Origin: Hymenobacter yonginensis
GTDB taxonomy: Bacteria > Bacteroidota > Bacteroidia > Cytophagales > Hymenobacteraceae
Direction of reading: 5' to 3'
NCBI RefSeq assembly: GCF_027625995.1
Contig: NZ_CP115396.1
Location: 744,001-808,000, forward strand
DNA length: 64,000 nucleotides
The stretch's first letter is position 1. Each line of letters starts with the position of its first letter. A program made the translations under genes and the position numbers. Below the pieces are notes generated by a model, which made no database searches, was not told the origin of the DNA, and saw nothing but the letters and a program-made list of their open reading frames with translations. Shown here piece by piece: positions 1-8,332 of this stretch.

Positions 1-168
1 ACCGGCTTGCCGCTGCCCCTGCTGAGCATGGGTGGCACCTCGCTCATCTTCACTGGCATCAGCGTCGGTATTATCCTGAGCGTAAGCCGTGGCGAGCGGG
101 AAATCCGCCCCGTAGTCGGCGAGCCCGCCGACACCGTGCGGATTCCGCGCAAAACAGCCTACGCTTAG
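1..168 (+). CDS. ftsW: FtsW, C-terminal end (partial)
   Basis: Frame 1 is open from the first base to the TAG at 166-168 and encodes the last 55 residues of a SEDS-family peptidoglycan glycosyltransferase. The visible segment has the family's final loop and helix (LPLPLLSMGGTS, then a hydrophobic stretch) followed by a short basic cytoplasmic tail. FtsW polymerises lipid II at the septum with a class b penicillin-binding protein. Its place immediately before murG is the usual Bacteroidota dcw order. The 5' part lies outside the window; RodA is the alternative but does not fit the context. Confidence 0.88.
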   Translation, partial: TGLPLPLLSMGGTSLIFTGISVGIILSVSRGEREIRPVVGEPADTVRIPRKTAYA

Positions 169-177
169 TGCCTGGTG

Positions 178-247
178 CCTGGTGCTCAGTGCATAGGCCG
201 TTCAAGTGAAGTATCGCTCATGAACGACCTATGCACTGAGCACCAGG
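178..247. repeat. Inverted repeat between ftsW and murG
   Basis: Two 27-nt arms (178-204 and 221-247) are reverse complements with one mismatch and are separated by a 16-nt loop. The element fills most of the ftsW-murG gap and has no T-tract on the plus strand, so it is not a typical intrinsic terminator. A shorter copy of the arm start (cctggtg) precedes it at 171-177. Confidence 0.85.
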
Positions 248-278
248 CGCTAAGCACTAACAAATAAGCACTAACAAA

Positions 279-1367
279 ATGAAATTCATCATCAGCGGCG
301 GCGGCACCGGGGGCCACATCTTCCCGGCAGTGGCCATTGCCAACGAGCTGCGCCGCCGCCTGCCCGACGCCGAAATCCTGTTTGTGGGCGCCAACGGCCG
401 CATGGAGATGACGCGCGTGCCGGAAGCCGGCTACAAAATCGTGGGCCTCGACATCAGCGGCCTGCAGCGCCGCCTCACGCCCGAAAACCTGATGTTTCCC
501 ATCAAGGTGATGCGCGCCGTGCGCAAAGCCGGCAAGCTCATCGAGCAGTTCCGGCCCGATGCCGTGGTGGGCGTGGGCGGCTACGCTTCGGCGCCGGTGC
601 TGCTGGCGGCCACCTCGCGCGGCATCCCCAGCCTGATTCAGGAGCAGAACTCCTACGCCGGCCTCGTGAACAAGCTGCTGGCCAAGCGGGTCGATAAAAT
701 CTGCGTGGCTTACGACGGCATGGACAAGTTCTTCCCCGCCGACCGCCTCGTGCTCACCGGCAACCCGGTCCGCACTGAAATAGCCACCGGCAACCGCGCC
801 GAGGCTCTGGCTTTCTTCGGGCTCGACGCCAGCCGGCCGGTGCTGCTCGTGATTGGGGGCAGCCTGGGGGCCCGCACGCTCAACCAGGCCACCGCCGCCG
901 CGCTGCCGCGCCTGCAGGCCGCCGGCGTGCAACTGCTCTGGCAAACCGGCAAAGTCTACTACCCGCAGGCCCGGGAGCAGGCCGCGCCATACACTGCCAC
1001 CGGCCAGCACGCGCTGGAGTTCGTGCAGCGCATGGACCTGGGCTACGCCGCCGCCGACGTGGTGGTCAGCCGGGCCGGAGCGCTGTCGGTGTCGGAACTG
1101 TGCCTCACGGGCAAGCCCAGCATCCTGGTGCCCTCGCCCAACGTGGCCGAAGACCACCAGACCAAAAACGCCATGGCCCTGGTGCGCAAAGATGCCGCCC
1201 TGCTCGTCCCCGATACCGAAGCTGCCACCCGCCTCTACGACGAGGCGCTGGCGCTACTGCAGAACTCCACGCAACAGCAGCAGCTGAGCGCCAACGTGCT
1301 CCAGCTCGCCCGCCCGGCCGCCACCACCACCATCGTGGATGAGCTGCTGAAGCTGGTAAAGCAGTAG
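279..1367 (+). CDS. murG: UDP-GlcNAc:lipid I N-acetylglucosaminyltransferase MurG
   Basis: This 362-residue protein is full length for MurG, the GT28 enzyme that adds GlcNAc to lipid I on the inner face of the membrane to make lipid II. The N-terminal glycine-rich loop GGGTGGH (about residues 8-14) and the second-domain motif GGSLGAR (about 193) are both present, as is an acceptor/donor-site segment near the end with EDHQTKNA. The ATG at 279 follows short A-rich DNA (aacaaataagcac). It lies between ftsW and murC in dcw order, with long inverted repeats in both flanking gaps. Confidence 0.96.
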   Translation: MKFIISGGGTGGHIFPAVAIANELRRRLPDAEILFVGANGRMEMTRVPEAGYKIVGLDISGLQRRLTPENLMFPIKVMRAVRKAGKLIEQFRPDAVVGVGGYASAPVLLAATSRGIPSLIQEQNSYAGLVNKLLAKRVDKICVAYDGMDKFFPADRLVLTGNPVRTEIATGNRAEALAFFGLDASRPVLLVIGGSLGARTLNQATAAALPRLQAAGVQLLWQTGKVYYPQAREQAAPYTATGQHALEFVQRMDLGYAAADVVVSRAGALSVSELCLTGKPSILVPSPNVAEDHQTKNAMALVRKDAALLVPDTEAATRLYDEALALLQNSTQQQQLSANVLQLARPAATTTIVDELLKLVKQ

Positions 1368-1381
1368 TAACTACAGCCCGT

Positions 1382-1478
1382 CCGTCATGCTGAGCCTGTC
1401 GAAGCATCCCTACCGCTTCGTTGCAGTGCCAATTGGTTAGCCAGCAGTAGAGATGCTTCGGCAAGCTCAGCATGACGG
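1382..1478. repeat. Inverted repeat between murG and murC
   Basis: Arms of 27 nt at 1382-1408 and 1452-1478 pair with two mismatches and carry the core gtcatgctgagc. The 43-nt spacer is not itself symmetric. The right arm is read through by the longest possible murC ORF, which is evidence that this ORF is over-extended. Immediately downstream (1486-1520) is a degenerate CATCACCT-type short repeat that also occurs near 9.8 and 43.4 kb. Confidence 0.85.
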
Positions 1479-1521
1479 TCAACGATTCACTCCATCACCT
1501 CATTACCCCATCACTTCACAC

Positions 1522-2943
1522 GTGAAACAGCTCGTCTACTTCCTTGGCATTGGCGGCATCGGTATGTCGGCGCTGGCCCGCTGGTTTCAGGCCAACGGCC
1601 ACCAAGTGTCGGGCTACGACAAAACCCGCACGCCCCTGACCGACGCGCTGGAGGCCGAAGGCATTGCCGTGCATTTCGAGGATGCCGTAAACCAGATTCC
1701 GCTTGAAGTGCGCCAGAACCCCGGCAACACGCTCGTAGTCCTGACCCCGGCCATTCCAAAAGACCACCAGGAGTGGGCCTGGCTGCGCGAAAACGGCTTC
1801 GATATCCGCAAGCGTAGCCAGGTGCTGGGCGTGCTCACGCAGGGCCACCGCACTATTGCCGTGGCCGGCACCCACGGCAAAACCACCAGCAGCAGCATGG
1901 TGGCGCACTTGCTGCACCATGCCGGCGTGCCCAGTGCGGCCTTCCTGGGCGGCATCAGCGTGAACCTGGGCTCCAACCTGCTGCTGCCGCCCGCCGGCCA
2001 CCCCGATGCGCCGGTAGTAGTAGAAGCCGACGAGTACGACCGCAGCTTCCTGACGCTACATCCCACCATTGCCATCGTCACAAGCACCGACGCCGACCAC
2101 CTCGACATCTACGGCGACAAAGAGTCGCTGGTGGAGTCGTTCCGGCAGTTTGTGGGCCAGATTCAGCCCGGCGGCACCCTGCTCATCAACCACACCGCCG
2201 ACCCCAGCGTGGCCGCCGCCGCCCCGGCCGGCGTGCGGGTGATTCGCTACGGTTTGTCGCAGGAGCAGGGGCCGGAACTGTACGCTACGGGCATCACGGC
2301 TCAGGGCCACGAGTTCCATTTCGACCTGCACGGGCCGCTGGGCACCGTGGCCGGCCTCACGCTGGCCGTGCCGGGCTTTCACAACGTGGAGAATATGCTG
2401 GCCGCCGCCGCCGTGGCCCAGCTGGAAGGCGTGGCGCCACAGGCCCTGCAGGCGGCCGTGGCGGCCTACCGGGGCGTAAAGCGCCGCTTCGAGTTCATCC
2501 TGACGGCCGGCACGCCCGCCGCGCCTCAGGTGTATCTTGATGATTATGCCCACCACCCACGCGAAATCGAAGCGTTCCTGCGTTCTGTGCGGGCGCTGTA
2601 TCCGGGCCGCCGACTCCGCGTCATCTTCCAGCCCCACCTGTTCTCCCGCACCCGCGACTTCGCGCCGGGCTTCGCCGAAAGCCTGAGTTTGGCCGATGAA
2701 GTGGTGCTGATGGATATCTACCCGGCCCGGGAGCTGCCCATGCCCGGTGTTACGTCCGAATTGATTTTGTCCCAAATAACCGCGCCCAAAAAATCGTTGC
2801 AGACCCGCAACGAAATTCTGGCAAATGCCGAAACAGGCACGGATTTCGACGTGCTGGCCACCGTCGGTGCCGGCGACATCGATCAGTTGGTACCGCGTTT
2901 AAAGAATATTTTACATCTTCGTTGGCATGGAACTCAAGCGTAA
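1522..2943 (+). CDS. murC: UDP-N-acetylmuramate--L-alanine ligase MurC
   Basis: MurC adds L-Ala to UDP-MurNAc, the first peptide step of peptidoglycan synthesis. The GTG at 1522 gives a family-like N terminus (VKQLVYFLGIGGIGMSALA) and a protein of 473 residues. The upstream ATG at 1453 would add 23 residues encoded by an intergenic repeat. The Mur-ligase P-loop GTHGKTT is at about residues 115-121, and DDYAHHP in the C-terminal domain is at about 338. The 3' end overlaps ftsQ by 17 bp, suggesting translational coupling. Confidence 0.95.
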   Translation: MKQLVYFLGIGGIGMSALARWFQANGHQVSGYDKTRTPLTDALEAEGIAVHFEDAVNQIPLEVRQNPGNTLVVLTPAIPKDHQEWAWLRENGFDIRKRSQVLGVLTQGHRTIAVAGTHGKTTSSSMVAHLLHHAGVPSAAFLGGISVNLGSNLLLPPAGHPDAPVVVEADEYDRSFLTLHPTIAIVTSTDADHLDIYGDKESLVESFRQFVGQIQPGGTLLINHTADPSVAAAAPAGVRVIRYGLSQEQGPELYATGITAQGHEFHFDLHGPLGTVAGLTLAVPGFHNVENMLAAAAVAQLEGVAPQALQAAVAAYRGVKRRFEFILTAGTPAAPQVYLDDYAHHPREIEAFLRSVRALYPGRRLRVIFQPHLFSRTRDFAPGFAESLSLADEVVLMDIYPARELPMPGVTSELILSQITAPKKSLQTRNEILANAETGTDFDVLATVGAGDIDQLVPRLKNILHLRWHGTQA

Positions 2944-3691
2944 GGTCAATAACGTGCTGTTTGCTACCGGCTGCCTCGTGCTGCTGGGCGGGCTGGCCGT
3001 GTTTGCCGGCGTGCGCCAGGCCAGCCGCCCCGTGGGCCAGGTGATTGTGACCATCGGCAACGAGTTCAACAACTTCTTCATCAGCGAGCGGGAAGTAACG
3101 GCCCTGCTCACCCGCGACGGCCGGCAGCGCCTGGAGGGCGCCACCCCCGACGAACTCAACCTGCCGGCTCTGGAGGCCCGCCTGAAGGCGCACAGCTTCG
3201 TGAAGGACGCTCAGGTGTACCGCGACTTGGCCGGCAACCTGCACGCCGACGTGCGCCAGAACCGCCCCATCGCGCGCCTCGTGCACGCCGACACCCGCCA
3301 GGACTGCTACCTCGACGCCGACGGCCACAAGCTGCCGCTGTCGTCGCTGTTTACGGCGCGGGTGGTGCCGGTGGCGCGGCCGGGCGGCCAGCCGCTGTCG
3401 GCCGGCTTTTTTCAGGATTCCACCGGCCGGCGCTACCTGGAGCTGCTGCGCTACATCGACGAGCATTCGTTCTGGCGGGCCCAGGTAGCCGAGGTATTCA
3501 TTGCCCCCAACGGCAAGGTTTCCTTTACCCAGCAAATAGGAGACCAGCAGGTAGAATTTGGTTTTCCTGAGAATATTTCGGAGAAATTTGCGAAACTGAT
3601 GGTATTTTACCGACAAATACCCCCGGCCCTGGGCTGGGACACGTACCACCGCGTCAACATCGAATTCAAAGACCAGATAATCTGTGAGTGA
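2927..3691 (+). CDS. ftsQ: Cell division protein FtsQ
   Basis: A 254-residue single-pass membrane protein with a short basic cytoplasmic start, one transmembrane helix at about residues 10-28, then a periplasmic POTRA/FtsQ region. Bacteroidota FtsQ proteins diverge strongly, so the call rests on this topology and on position between murC and ftsA. The segment VYRDLAGNLHADVRQNRPIA matches the POTRA strand region of the family. FtsQ links early and late divisome proteins. The start lies inside murC. Confidence 0.88.
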   Translation: MELKRKVNNVLFATGCLVLLGGLAVFAGVRQASRPVGQVIVTIGNEFNNFFISEREVTALLTRDGRQRLEGATPDELNLPALEARLKAHSFVKDAQVYRDLAGNLHADVRQNRPIARLVHADTRQDCYLDADGHKLPLSSLFTARVVPVARPGGQPLSAGFFQDSTGRRYLELLRYIDEHSFWRAQVAEVFIAPNGKVSFTQQIGDQQVEFGFPENISEKFAKLMVFYRQIPPALGWDTYHRVNIEFKDQIICE

Positions 3692-3721
3692 GATTTTCTT
3701 ACTCTGTTAGCTTGAAAAGGC

Positions 3722-3729
3722 TATTTTTG
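3722..3729 (+). promoter_or_regulatory. Candidate -7 box for ftsA (TATTTTTG)
   Basis: An exact match to the Bacteroidota -7 consensus TAnnTTTG lies in the 96-bp ftsQ-ftsA gap, 58 bp before the ftsA ATG. The -33 element is poor (TTTTC about 23 nt upstream). It could give ftsAZ expression in addition to read-through from the upstream genes. Confidence 0.5.
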
Positions 3730-3787
3730 CCTTTCTACACCTGCTCTCCACCGCACCTCTCTGCCAGCTTTCCCCGACATCCTCCCC

Positions 3788-5167
3788 ATGCAGCACGATA
3801 AGATTGTAGTCGGCCTCGACATTGGAACCACCAAAATCTGCGCCCTAGTGGGCCGCAAAAACGAATTTGGCAAGCTCGAAATCTTGGGCATGGGCAAAGC
3901 CGTGTCGGAGGGTGTCGTGCGCGGTATCGTGTCCAACATCGACAAAACCGTAGACGCTATCAAGCGGGCCATCCGGCAGGCCGAAGAGCAGTCCGGTATT
4001 AACATTGGCGTGGTGAACGTGGGCATTGCCGGCCAGCACATCAAGAGCTTGCAGCACAACGGCAGCATCACGCGTGCCTCGGCCGACAATGAAATCACGC
4101 AGGAAGATGTGGAACGCCTCACCGGCGACATGTACCGCCTCGTGACGCCGCCCGGCTCGCAGATCATCCACGTGATGCCCCAGGACTACAAAGTCGACTA
4201 CGAGGAAGGCATCATGGACCCTGTGGGCATGTCGGGCGTGCGGCTGGAAGGCAACTTCCACATCATCACGGCCCAGAGCACGGCCATCAACAACATTAAC
4301 AAGTGCGTCACGAAGGCCGGCCTCGAAATCGACAACCTGATTCTGGAGCCGCTGGCTTCGAGCATGTCGGTGCTGTCGGATGAGGAGAAGGAAGCCGGTG
4401 TGGCCCTGATTGACATCGGGGGCGGCACTACCGACCTGGCTATTTTCAAGGACGGCATCATCCGCCACGCGGCGGTGCTGCCGTTCGGTGGCAACATCGT
4501 GACCAGCGACATCAAGCTGGGCTGCCAGGTGATGCAGAACCAGGCAGAGCAGCTGAAGGTGAAGTTCGGCAAAGCCATTGCCGAGGAAGCTTCCGACTAC
4601 GAAATCGTGAGCATCCCCGGCCTGCGCGACCGGGCACCCAAGGAAATCAGCCTTAAGAATCTGGCCTACATCATCGAGGCCCGGATGGAGGAAATCATCG
4701 AGCTGGTGTATGCTGAAATCCAGCGCACCGGCCACGCCGACAAGCTGGCGGCCGGCATCGTGCTGACCGGCGGCGGCTCGCAGCTCCAGAACCTGGTACA
4801 ACTCACGGAGTACGTTACGGGCCTCGACACCCGCATCGGCTACCCCAACGAGCACCTGGGCAAGAGCAAGATCGAAGCCGTGAAGTCGCCGATGTACGCC
4901 ACCACGGTGGGCCTCGTGCTGACCGGCTACCGCTCGCTCGATGAGCGCCTGAACCGCAACTACGAGCAGCAAGAGGAAATTCGTCCGGCGGCCGTGCCTT
5001 ACTACCAGGCCGCCGCGCCGACTCCCGCCCCGCAGCCCGTGGCCAAAGCAGAGCCGCAGAAACCTGCTGAACCCAAGAAGCCATCTGGTGCCAGCAAGTT
5101 CCTGTCGGACATCATCAGCCGCACCAAAGGCCTGCTCATCGACGATTTCGACGATAAGCAGTACTAA
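3788..5167 (+). CDS. ftsA: Cell division protein FtsA
   Basis: FtsA is the actin-like protein that anchors FtsZ filaments to the membrane. The 459-residue product has the phosphate-1 motif GLDIGTTK (about residues 8-15), the FtsA-specific 1C domain, the second phosphate motif DIGGGTTDLA (about 209) and the adenosine motif LTGGGS near 323. A Pro/Ala/Lys-rich linker leads to a C-terminal amphipathic segment (KFLSDIISRTKGLL), the expected membrane-targeting helix. It lies 82 bp before ftsZ, the usual pairing. Confidence 0.97.
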   Translation: MQHDKIVVGLDIGTTKICALVGRKNEFGKLEILGMGKAVSEGVVRGIVSNIDKTVDAIKRAIRQAEEQSGINIGVVNVGIAGQHIKSLQHNGSITRASADNEITQEDVERLTGDMYRLVTPPGSQIIHVMPQDYKVDYEEGIMDPVGMSGVRLEGNFHIITAQSTAINNINKCVTKAGLEIDNLILEPLASSMSVLSDEEKEAGVALIDIGGGTTDLAIFKDGIIRHAAVLPFGGNIVTSDIKLGCQVMQNQAEQLKVKFGKAIAEEASDYEIVSIPGLRDRAPKEISLKNLAYIIEARMEEIIELVYAEIQRTGHADKLAAGIVLTGGGSQLQNLVQLTEYVTGLDTRIGYPNEHLGKSKIEAVKSPMYATTVGLVLTGYRSLDERLNRNYEQQEEIRPAAVPYYQAAAPTPAPQPVAKAEPQKPAEPKKPSGASKFLSDIISRTKGLLIDDFDDKQY

Positions 5168-5173
5168 AGGTGT

Positions 5174-5237
5174 TAAATGGTTGAATTGCTAAATGGTTGT
5201 CGATGAACGACCAACAATTTAACCATGCAACCATTTA
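5174..5237. repeat. Imperfect inverted repeat between ftsA and ftsZ
   Basis: The arms 5174-5201 and about 5209-5237 pair imperfectly (roughly 22 of 28 positions by eye). Each arm also contains the direct repeat taaatggttg / aaatggttg. The element fills most of the short ftsA-ftsZ gap and ends 12 nt before the ftsZ ATG, so a hairpin here could affect ftsZ translation. Confidence 0.7.
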
Positions 5238-5249
5238 GCCATTCACTTC

Positions 5250-6737
5250 ATGAATTATAAATTCGACATCCCGGCGCAGTCCAAGTCCATCATCAAGGTG
5301 ATTGGCGTGGGTGGGGGCGGCTCCAACGCCGTGAACCACATGTTCAGCCAGGGCATCAAGGACGTGGAATTCGTCATTTGCAACACCGACAAGCAGGCGC
5401 TGGCATCCTCCACGGTGCCCAACCGCCTGCAAATCGGGCTGGACCTGACGGAAGGCCTCGGCGCCGGCGCCAACCCCGAGCGGGGTAAGCAGGCGGCCAT
5501 CGAGAGCCGCGAGCAGATTCGGGAGCTTCTCAGCAACGGCACCAAAATGGTGTTTATCACGGCCGGTATGGGCGGTGGTACGGGCACCGGTGCGGCGCCG
5601 GTTATTGCCAAGGTGGCCAAGGAGCTGGGCATCCTCACGGTGGGGATAGTGACGGCTCCGTTCATGTTCGAGGGTAAAAAGAAGCGCCAGCAGGCCGAGC
5701 ACGGCATCAAGGAGCTCAGCGAGAACTGCGACACCGTACTAGTGATTCTTAACGATAAGCTGCGCGAGATTTACGGCAACCTGCCCATCCGCTCGGCCTT
5801 CGCCAAAGCCGATAACGTGCTGAGCACGGCCGCCAAGTCCATTGCCGAAATCATCACGGTGACGGCCGACGTGAACGTGGACTTCGAGGACGTGAAAACG
5901 GTGATGAAGGACAGTGGCGCCGCCGTAATGGGCAGCAGCATCACGGAAGGCGAAAACCGCGCCCGCCGTGCGGCCGAGGAAGCCCTGGCTTCGCCGCTGC
6001 TCAACAACACCGACATTCACGGTGCCCAGCGCATCCTGCTCAGCATCATGTCCGGCGACCAGGCCGAGCTGGAAATGGACGAGCTGACCGAAATTACGGA
6101 GTGCATCCAAGACAAAGCGGGCCAGAACGCCGAGGTGATTTTTGGCCACGGCATCGACGCCACGCTGGGCCAGAGCATCCGCGTGACGGTAATTGCCACG
6201 GGCTTTGCCCGCGAGGCGCACACCATCACGGCGGTGCCGGTGCGGGAAGAGGAGCCGGCGTTGCCGCAGCCCGAGCCACAGCTGAACGTGTTCAACAAGG
6301 AGCCGCTGGACGTGTCGTCGGCCCCGGTGGTGCCGTCCTTCACCAGTTCTCCGCAGTCGGTTGCGGCCACGCCCGAGCCGGTAAAATTCGATCTGGAAAC
6401 GTCGCCGTACACGGGGCAGGTGCCGCCGGTGGCCGCGCCTTCGTCGCCGGCTCCCGAGCCGGTGGTGTACCAGGCTACCCAGCCCGCGCCGCCTATTGCC
6501 GGCCGCCCCGCCATCGACGCCCGCGCCGATGAGCGCCGCCGCCGCCTGCAGGAACTCAGCAATGGTCTCACCAACGACGCCATCAAGGACCAGCTGGAAA
6601 CGCCGGCCTACCTGCGCCGCCAAGTGAAGCTGGAAAACGTGACGCCCTCTTCGGAGCGCAACATCAGCCGCTTCAACCTTTCCGACGACAACGAGCTGCT
6701 GGGCGATAACCGCTTCCTGCACGACAACGTCGACTAA
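5250..6737 (+). CDS. ftsZ: Cell division GTPase FtsZ
   Basis: FtsZ is the tubulin-like GTPase that forms the Z ring. The 495-residue protein has the nucleotide-binding GVGGGGSNAV (about residues 20-29), the tubulin signature GGGTGTGAAP (about 109-118) and the T7-loop segment NVDFEDV (about 209-215). After about residue 330 comes a long Pro/Ala-rich linker, and the end carries a conserved PAYLRRQ peptide typical of Bacteroidota FtsZ, followed by an acidic tail. It is the last gene of the dcw run and ends just before a strong hairpin. Confidence 0.98.
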   Translation: MNYKFDIPAQSKSIIKVIGVGGGGSNAVNHMFSQGIKDVEFVICNTDKQALASSTVPNRLQIGLDLTEGLGAGANPERGKQAAIESREQIRELLSNGTKMVFITAGMGGGTGTGAAPVIAKVAKELGILTVGIVTAPFMFEGKKKRQQAEHGIKELSENCDTVLVILNDKLREIYGNLPIRSAFAKADNVLSTAAKSIAEIITVTADVNVDFEDVKTVMKDSGAAVMGSSITEGENRARRAAEEALASPLLNNTDIHGAQRILLSIMSGDQAELEMDELTEITECIQDKAGQNAEVIFGHGIDATLGQSIRVTVIATGFAREAHTITAVPVREEEPALPQPEPQLNVFNKEPLDVSSAPVVPSFTSSPQSVAATPEPVKFDLETSPYTGQVPPVAAPSSPAPEPVVYQATQPAPPIAGRPAIDARADERRRRLQELSNGLTNDAIKDQLETPAYLRRQVKLENVTPSSERNISRFNLSDDNELLGDNRFLHDNVD

Positions 6738-6750
6738 CGAAACGCTAGCA

Positions 6751-6797
6751 CAAGCAGAACGGCCCGCTGAGATATTCTCAGCGGGCCGTTCTGCTTG
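6751..6797. terminator. Perfect hairpin terminator after ftsZ
   Basis: A perfect 21-bp stem (6751-6771 with 6777-6797) and a 5-nt loop sit between the convergent ftsZ and the small lipoprotein gene. There is no long T-run, but position and stem strength fit a bidirectional terminator. Confidence 0.85.
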
Positions 6798-6806
6798 GTA
6801 GGGGCG

Positions 6807-7028
6807 CTACCGGCGCGGGGCCGACAGCGGTACGGAGTCGAGCCGGGTGCTGTCGGCTGTGGGGGAGTAGCGCGGAGCGGCAGGCTCCCGGTCGGGGCTG
6901 AGCTGGTTGTGCGAGGCCACCGAGCAGGCTCCCAGCAGCAACGCCAGCCCGGCGCCCAGCAGCGCGCCGCCAAACGGCCGAGTCAGGATTTTGCGGCCAT
7001 CATTGCGGGGGAAGAAGAAAGGCTTCAA
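6807..7028 (-). CDS. Small predicted lipoprotein
   Basis: A 73-residue product with a basic N terminus, a hydrophobic helix (GALLGAGLALLLGACS) and a lipobox ending LLGAC at about residues 31-35. A short Ser/Pro/Arg-rich tail follows. No ATG is available; the frame opens with TTG at 7028, which overlaps the TGA of the upstream peroxidase gene as TTGA, consistent with translational coupling. Family unknown. It could be an accessory or anchor of the peroxidase. Confidence 0.6.
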   Translation of the reverse strand: MKPFFFPRNDGRKILTRPFGGALLGAGLALLLGACSVASHNQLSPDREPAAPRYSPTADSTRLDSVPLSAPRR

Positions 7029-8158
7029 AATGGATTGGAAAAGCGCGGATTCTGGATGAACGTAGAATCAGTGAGCGTTTTGAGAAAGGCTACGAGCTGG
7101 CGCTTCTCGGTGGCGGTAAGGTCGAGTTTGGTGCCGCCGTTGGTGTTGGACAGCAGCAGAATGGGGTCGACGTTGGGGCTGTTGGTGAGGATGTGCTCGT
7201 TGTAGTGGTCGACTACTTCTTCCAGCGTCCGGAACCGGCCGTCGTGCATGTAAGGTGCCGTCAGGGCAATGTTGCGTAGGGTGGGCACACGGAAGCGGCC
7301 CCGGTCAGCGTTCTGGCCGGTCACGTTGAAGCGGCCCTGGTCGGTGAAGGTCAGGTCGAGGCCGTTGTTGAAGTACTGGGTGGTGCCAAGGCGGCTGGCC
7401 GTGAACAGGAAGTTGTTGCCGTTGTGGCAATGGTCGCAGGAGCCGCCACGGGCCGTGGCAATGCCGCCTTCGCCCGGGTGATTGAAGAACAGCACGCGGC
7501 CGGCCCGCTCATCAACACTCAGCACGGCCTGCCCCAAGAGCGACTTTTCGTAGCGCGAATTCGACGAAATCAGGGTGCGCTCGAACTGCGCCAGCGCCTT
7601 GAGCACGTTGGCTTCGGTGATGGTAGCCGAGCCGAACGCCTGCGCAAACAGGGGCGGGTAGAGGCTGGTTTGCTGCAGCTTGCTCACGCCCACGGCCAGC
7701 GACTGGTGCAGCTCCACCGGGTTTTCGATGGGCGTGCGGGCCTGGGCTTCGAGGGTAGTGGCCGAGCCGTCCCAGTTCAGGTTGGGCTCCCAGAGCAGGT
7801 TCACCAGCGACATGGTGTTGCGTGGGTGCGGAATGCCGTCGACGCCAATGGCACGGGTGCGCCCATCGGTGAAGGCCTTGCTTTGCTGGTGGCAGCTTCC
7901 GCACGACATGGTGTTGGTGCTGGAAAGCCGGGTTTCGTAGAACAGCTTACGGCCCAACTCAATGCCTTCCACGGTGAGGGGGTTGTCGGCGGGCAGCGTC
8001 ACGCTTTGAGGCAGCTGCGAGGGCAGCACCAGCGTGTAGGGCGTAGCCGGGGCCGACGGCGGACTGGGCGGCGCCGGATCGTCCGGGTCTTTACCGCAGG
8101 CTGCAGCCAACAGCAACAAACCGAACAGCGGCAAACAGAAGCGCAGGCGGGTAGTCAT
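7025..8158 (-). CDS. Di-haem cytochrome c peroxidase / MauG-family lipoprotein
   Basis: Two CxxCH haem sites are visible, CGSCH (about residue 84) and CDHCH (about 240), with the MHDGRF segment typical of the bacterial cytochrome c peroxidase/MauG superfamily. The ATG at 8158 is preferred over 8194 because it gives a proper lipoprotein signal (LLLLAAAC, then CGKDPDDP). The mature protein should be lipid-anchored in the periplasm. It may reduce peroxide or oxidise a partner protein; the sequence does not decide. It is adjacent to, but separate from, the MbnH-like gene at 11-12 kb. Confidence 0.85.
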   Translation of the reverse strand: MTTRLRFCLPLFGLLLLAAACGKDPDDPAPPSPPSAPATPYTLVLPSQLPQSVTLPADNPLTVEGIELGRKLFYETRLSSTNTMSCGSCHQQSKAFTDGRTRAIGVDGIPHPRNTMSLVNLLWEPNLNWDGSATTLEAQARTPIENPVELHQSLAVGVSKLQQTSLYPPLFAQAFGSATITEANVLKALAQFERTLISSNSRYEKSLLGQAVLSVDERAGRVLFFNHPGEGGIATARGGSCDHCHNGNNFLFTASRLGTTQYFNNGLDLTFTDQGRFNVTGQNADRGRFRVPTLRNIALTAPYMHDGRFRTLEEVVDHYNEHILTNSPNVDPILLLSNTNGGTKLDLTATEKRQLVAFLKTLTDSTFIQNPRFSNPF

Positions 8159-8332
8159 CGGCAATGGGCAGAAAGCGAGGAAGAAGAGGTTCAAGATACG
8201 GAATATGCCTTCAACGTATCCGCCGGCCTGTTTCGTTTCCCGGCGCCGGCCGCGTGGCGTCGGCGGGAGTGTCTGCGCGCAGTTTGCGTACTTTGGGGCC
8301 GCCTACCGCAGTGGAGGCGTGTTTTAGCTGAC

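Noticed and set aside
7424-8332. N-terminal 303 residues of the long ORF ahead of the ClC gene
   Set aside because: They run antisense through the MauG-like gene and lack membrane character; the ClC protein starts at 8333.
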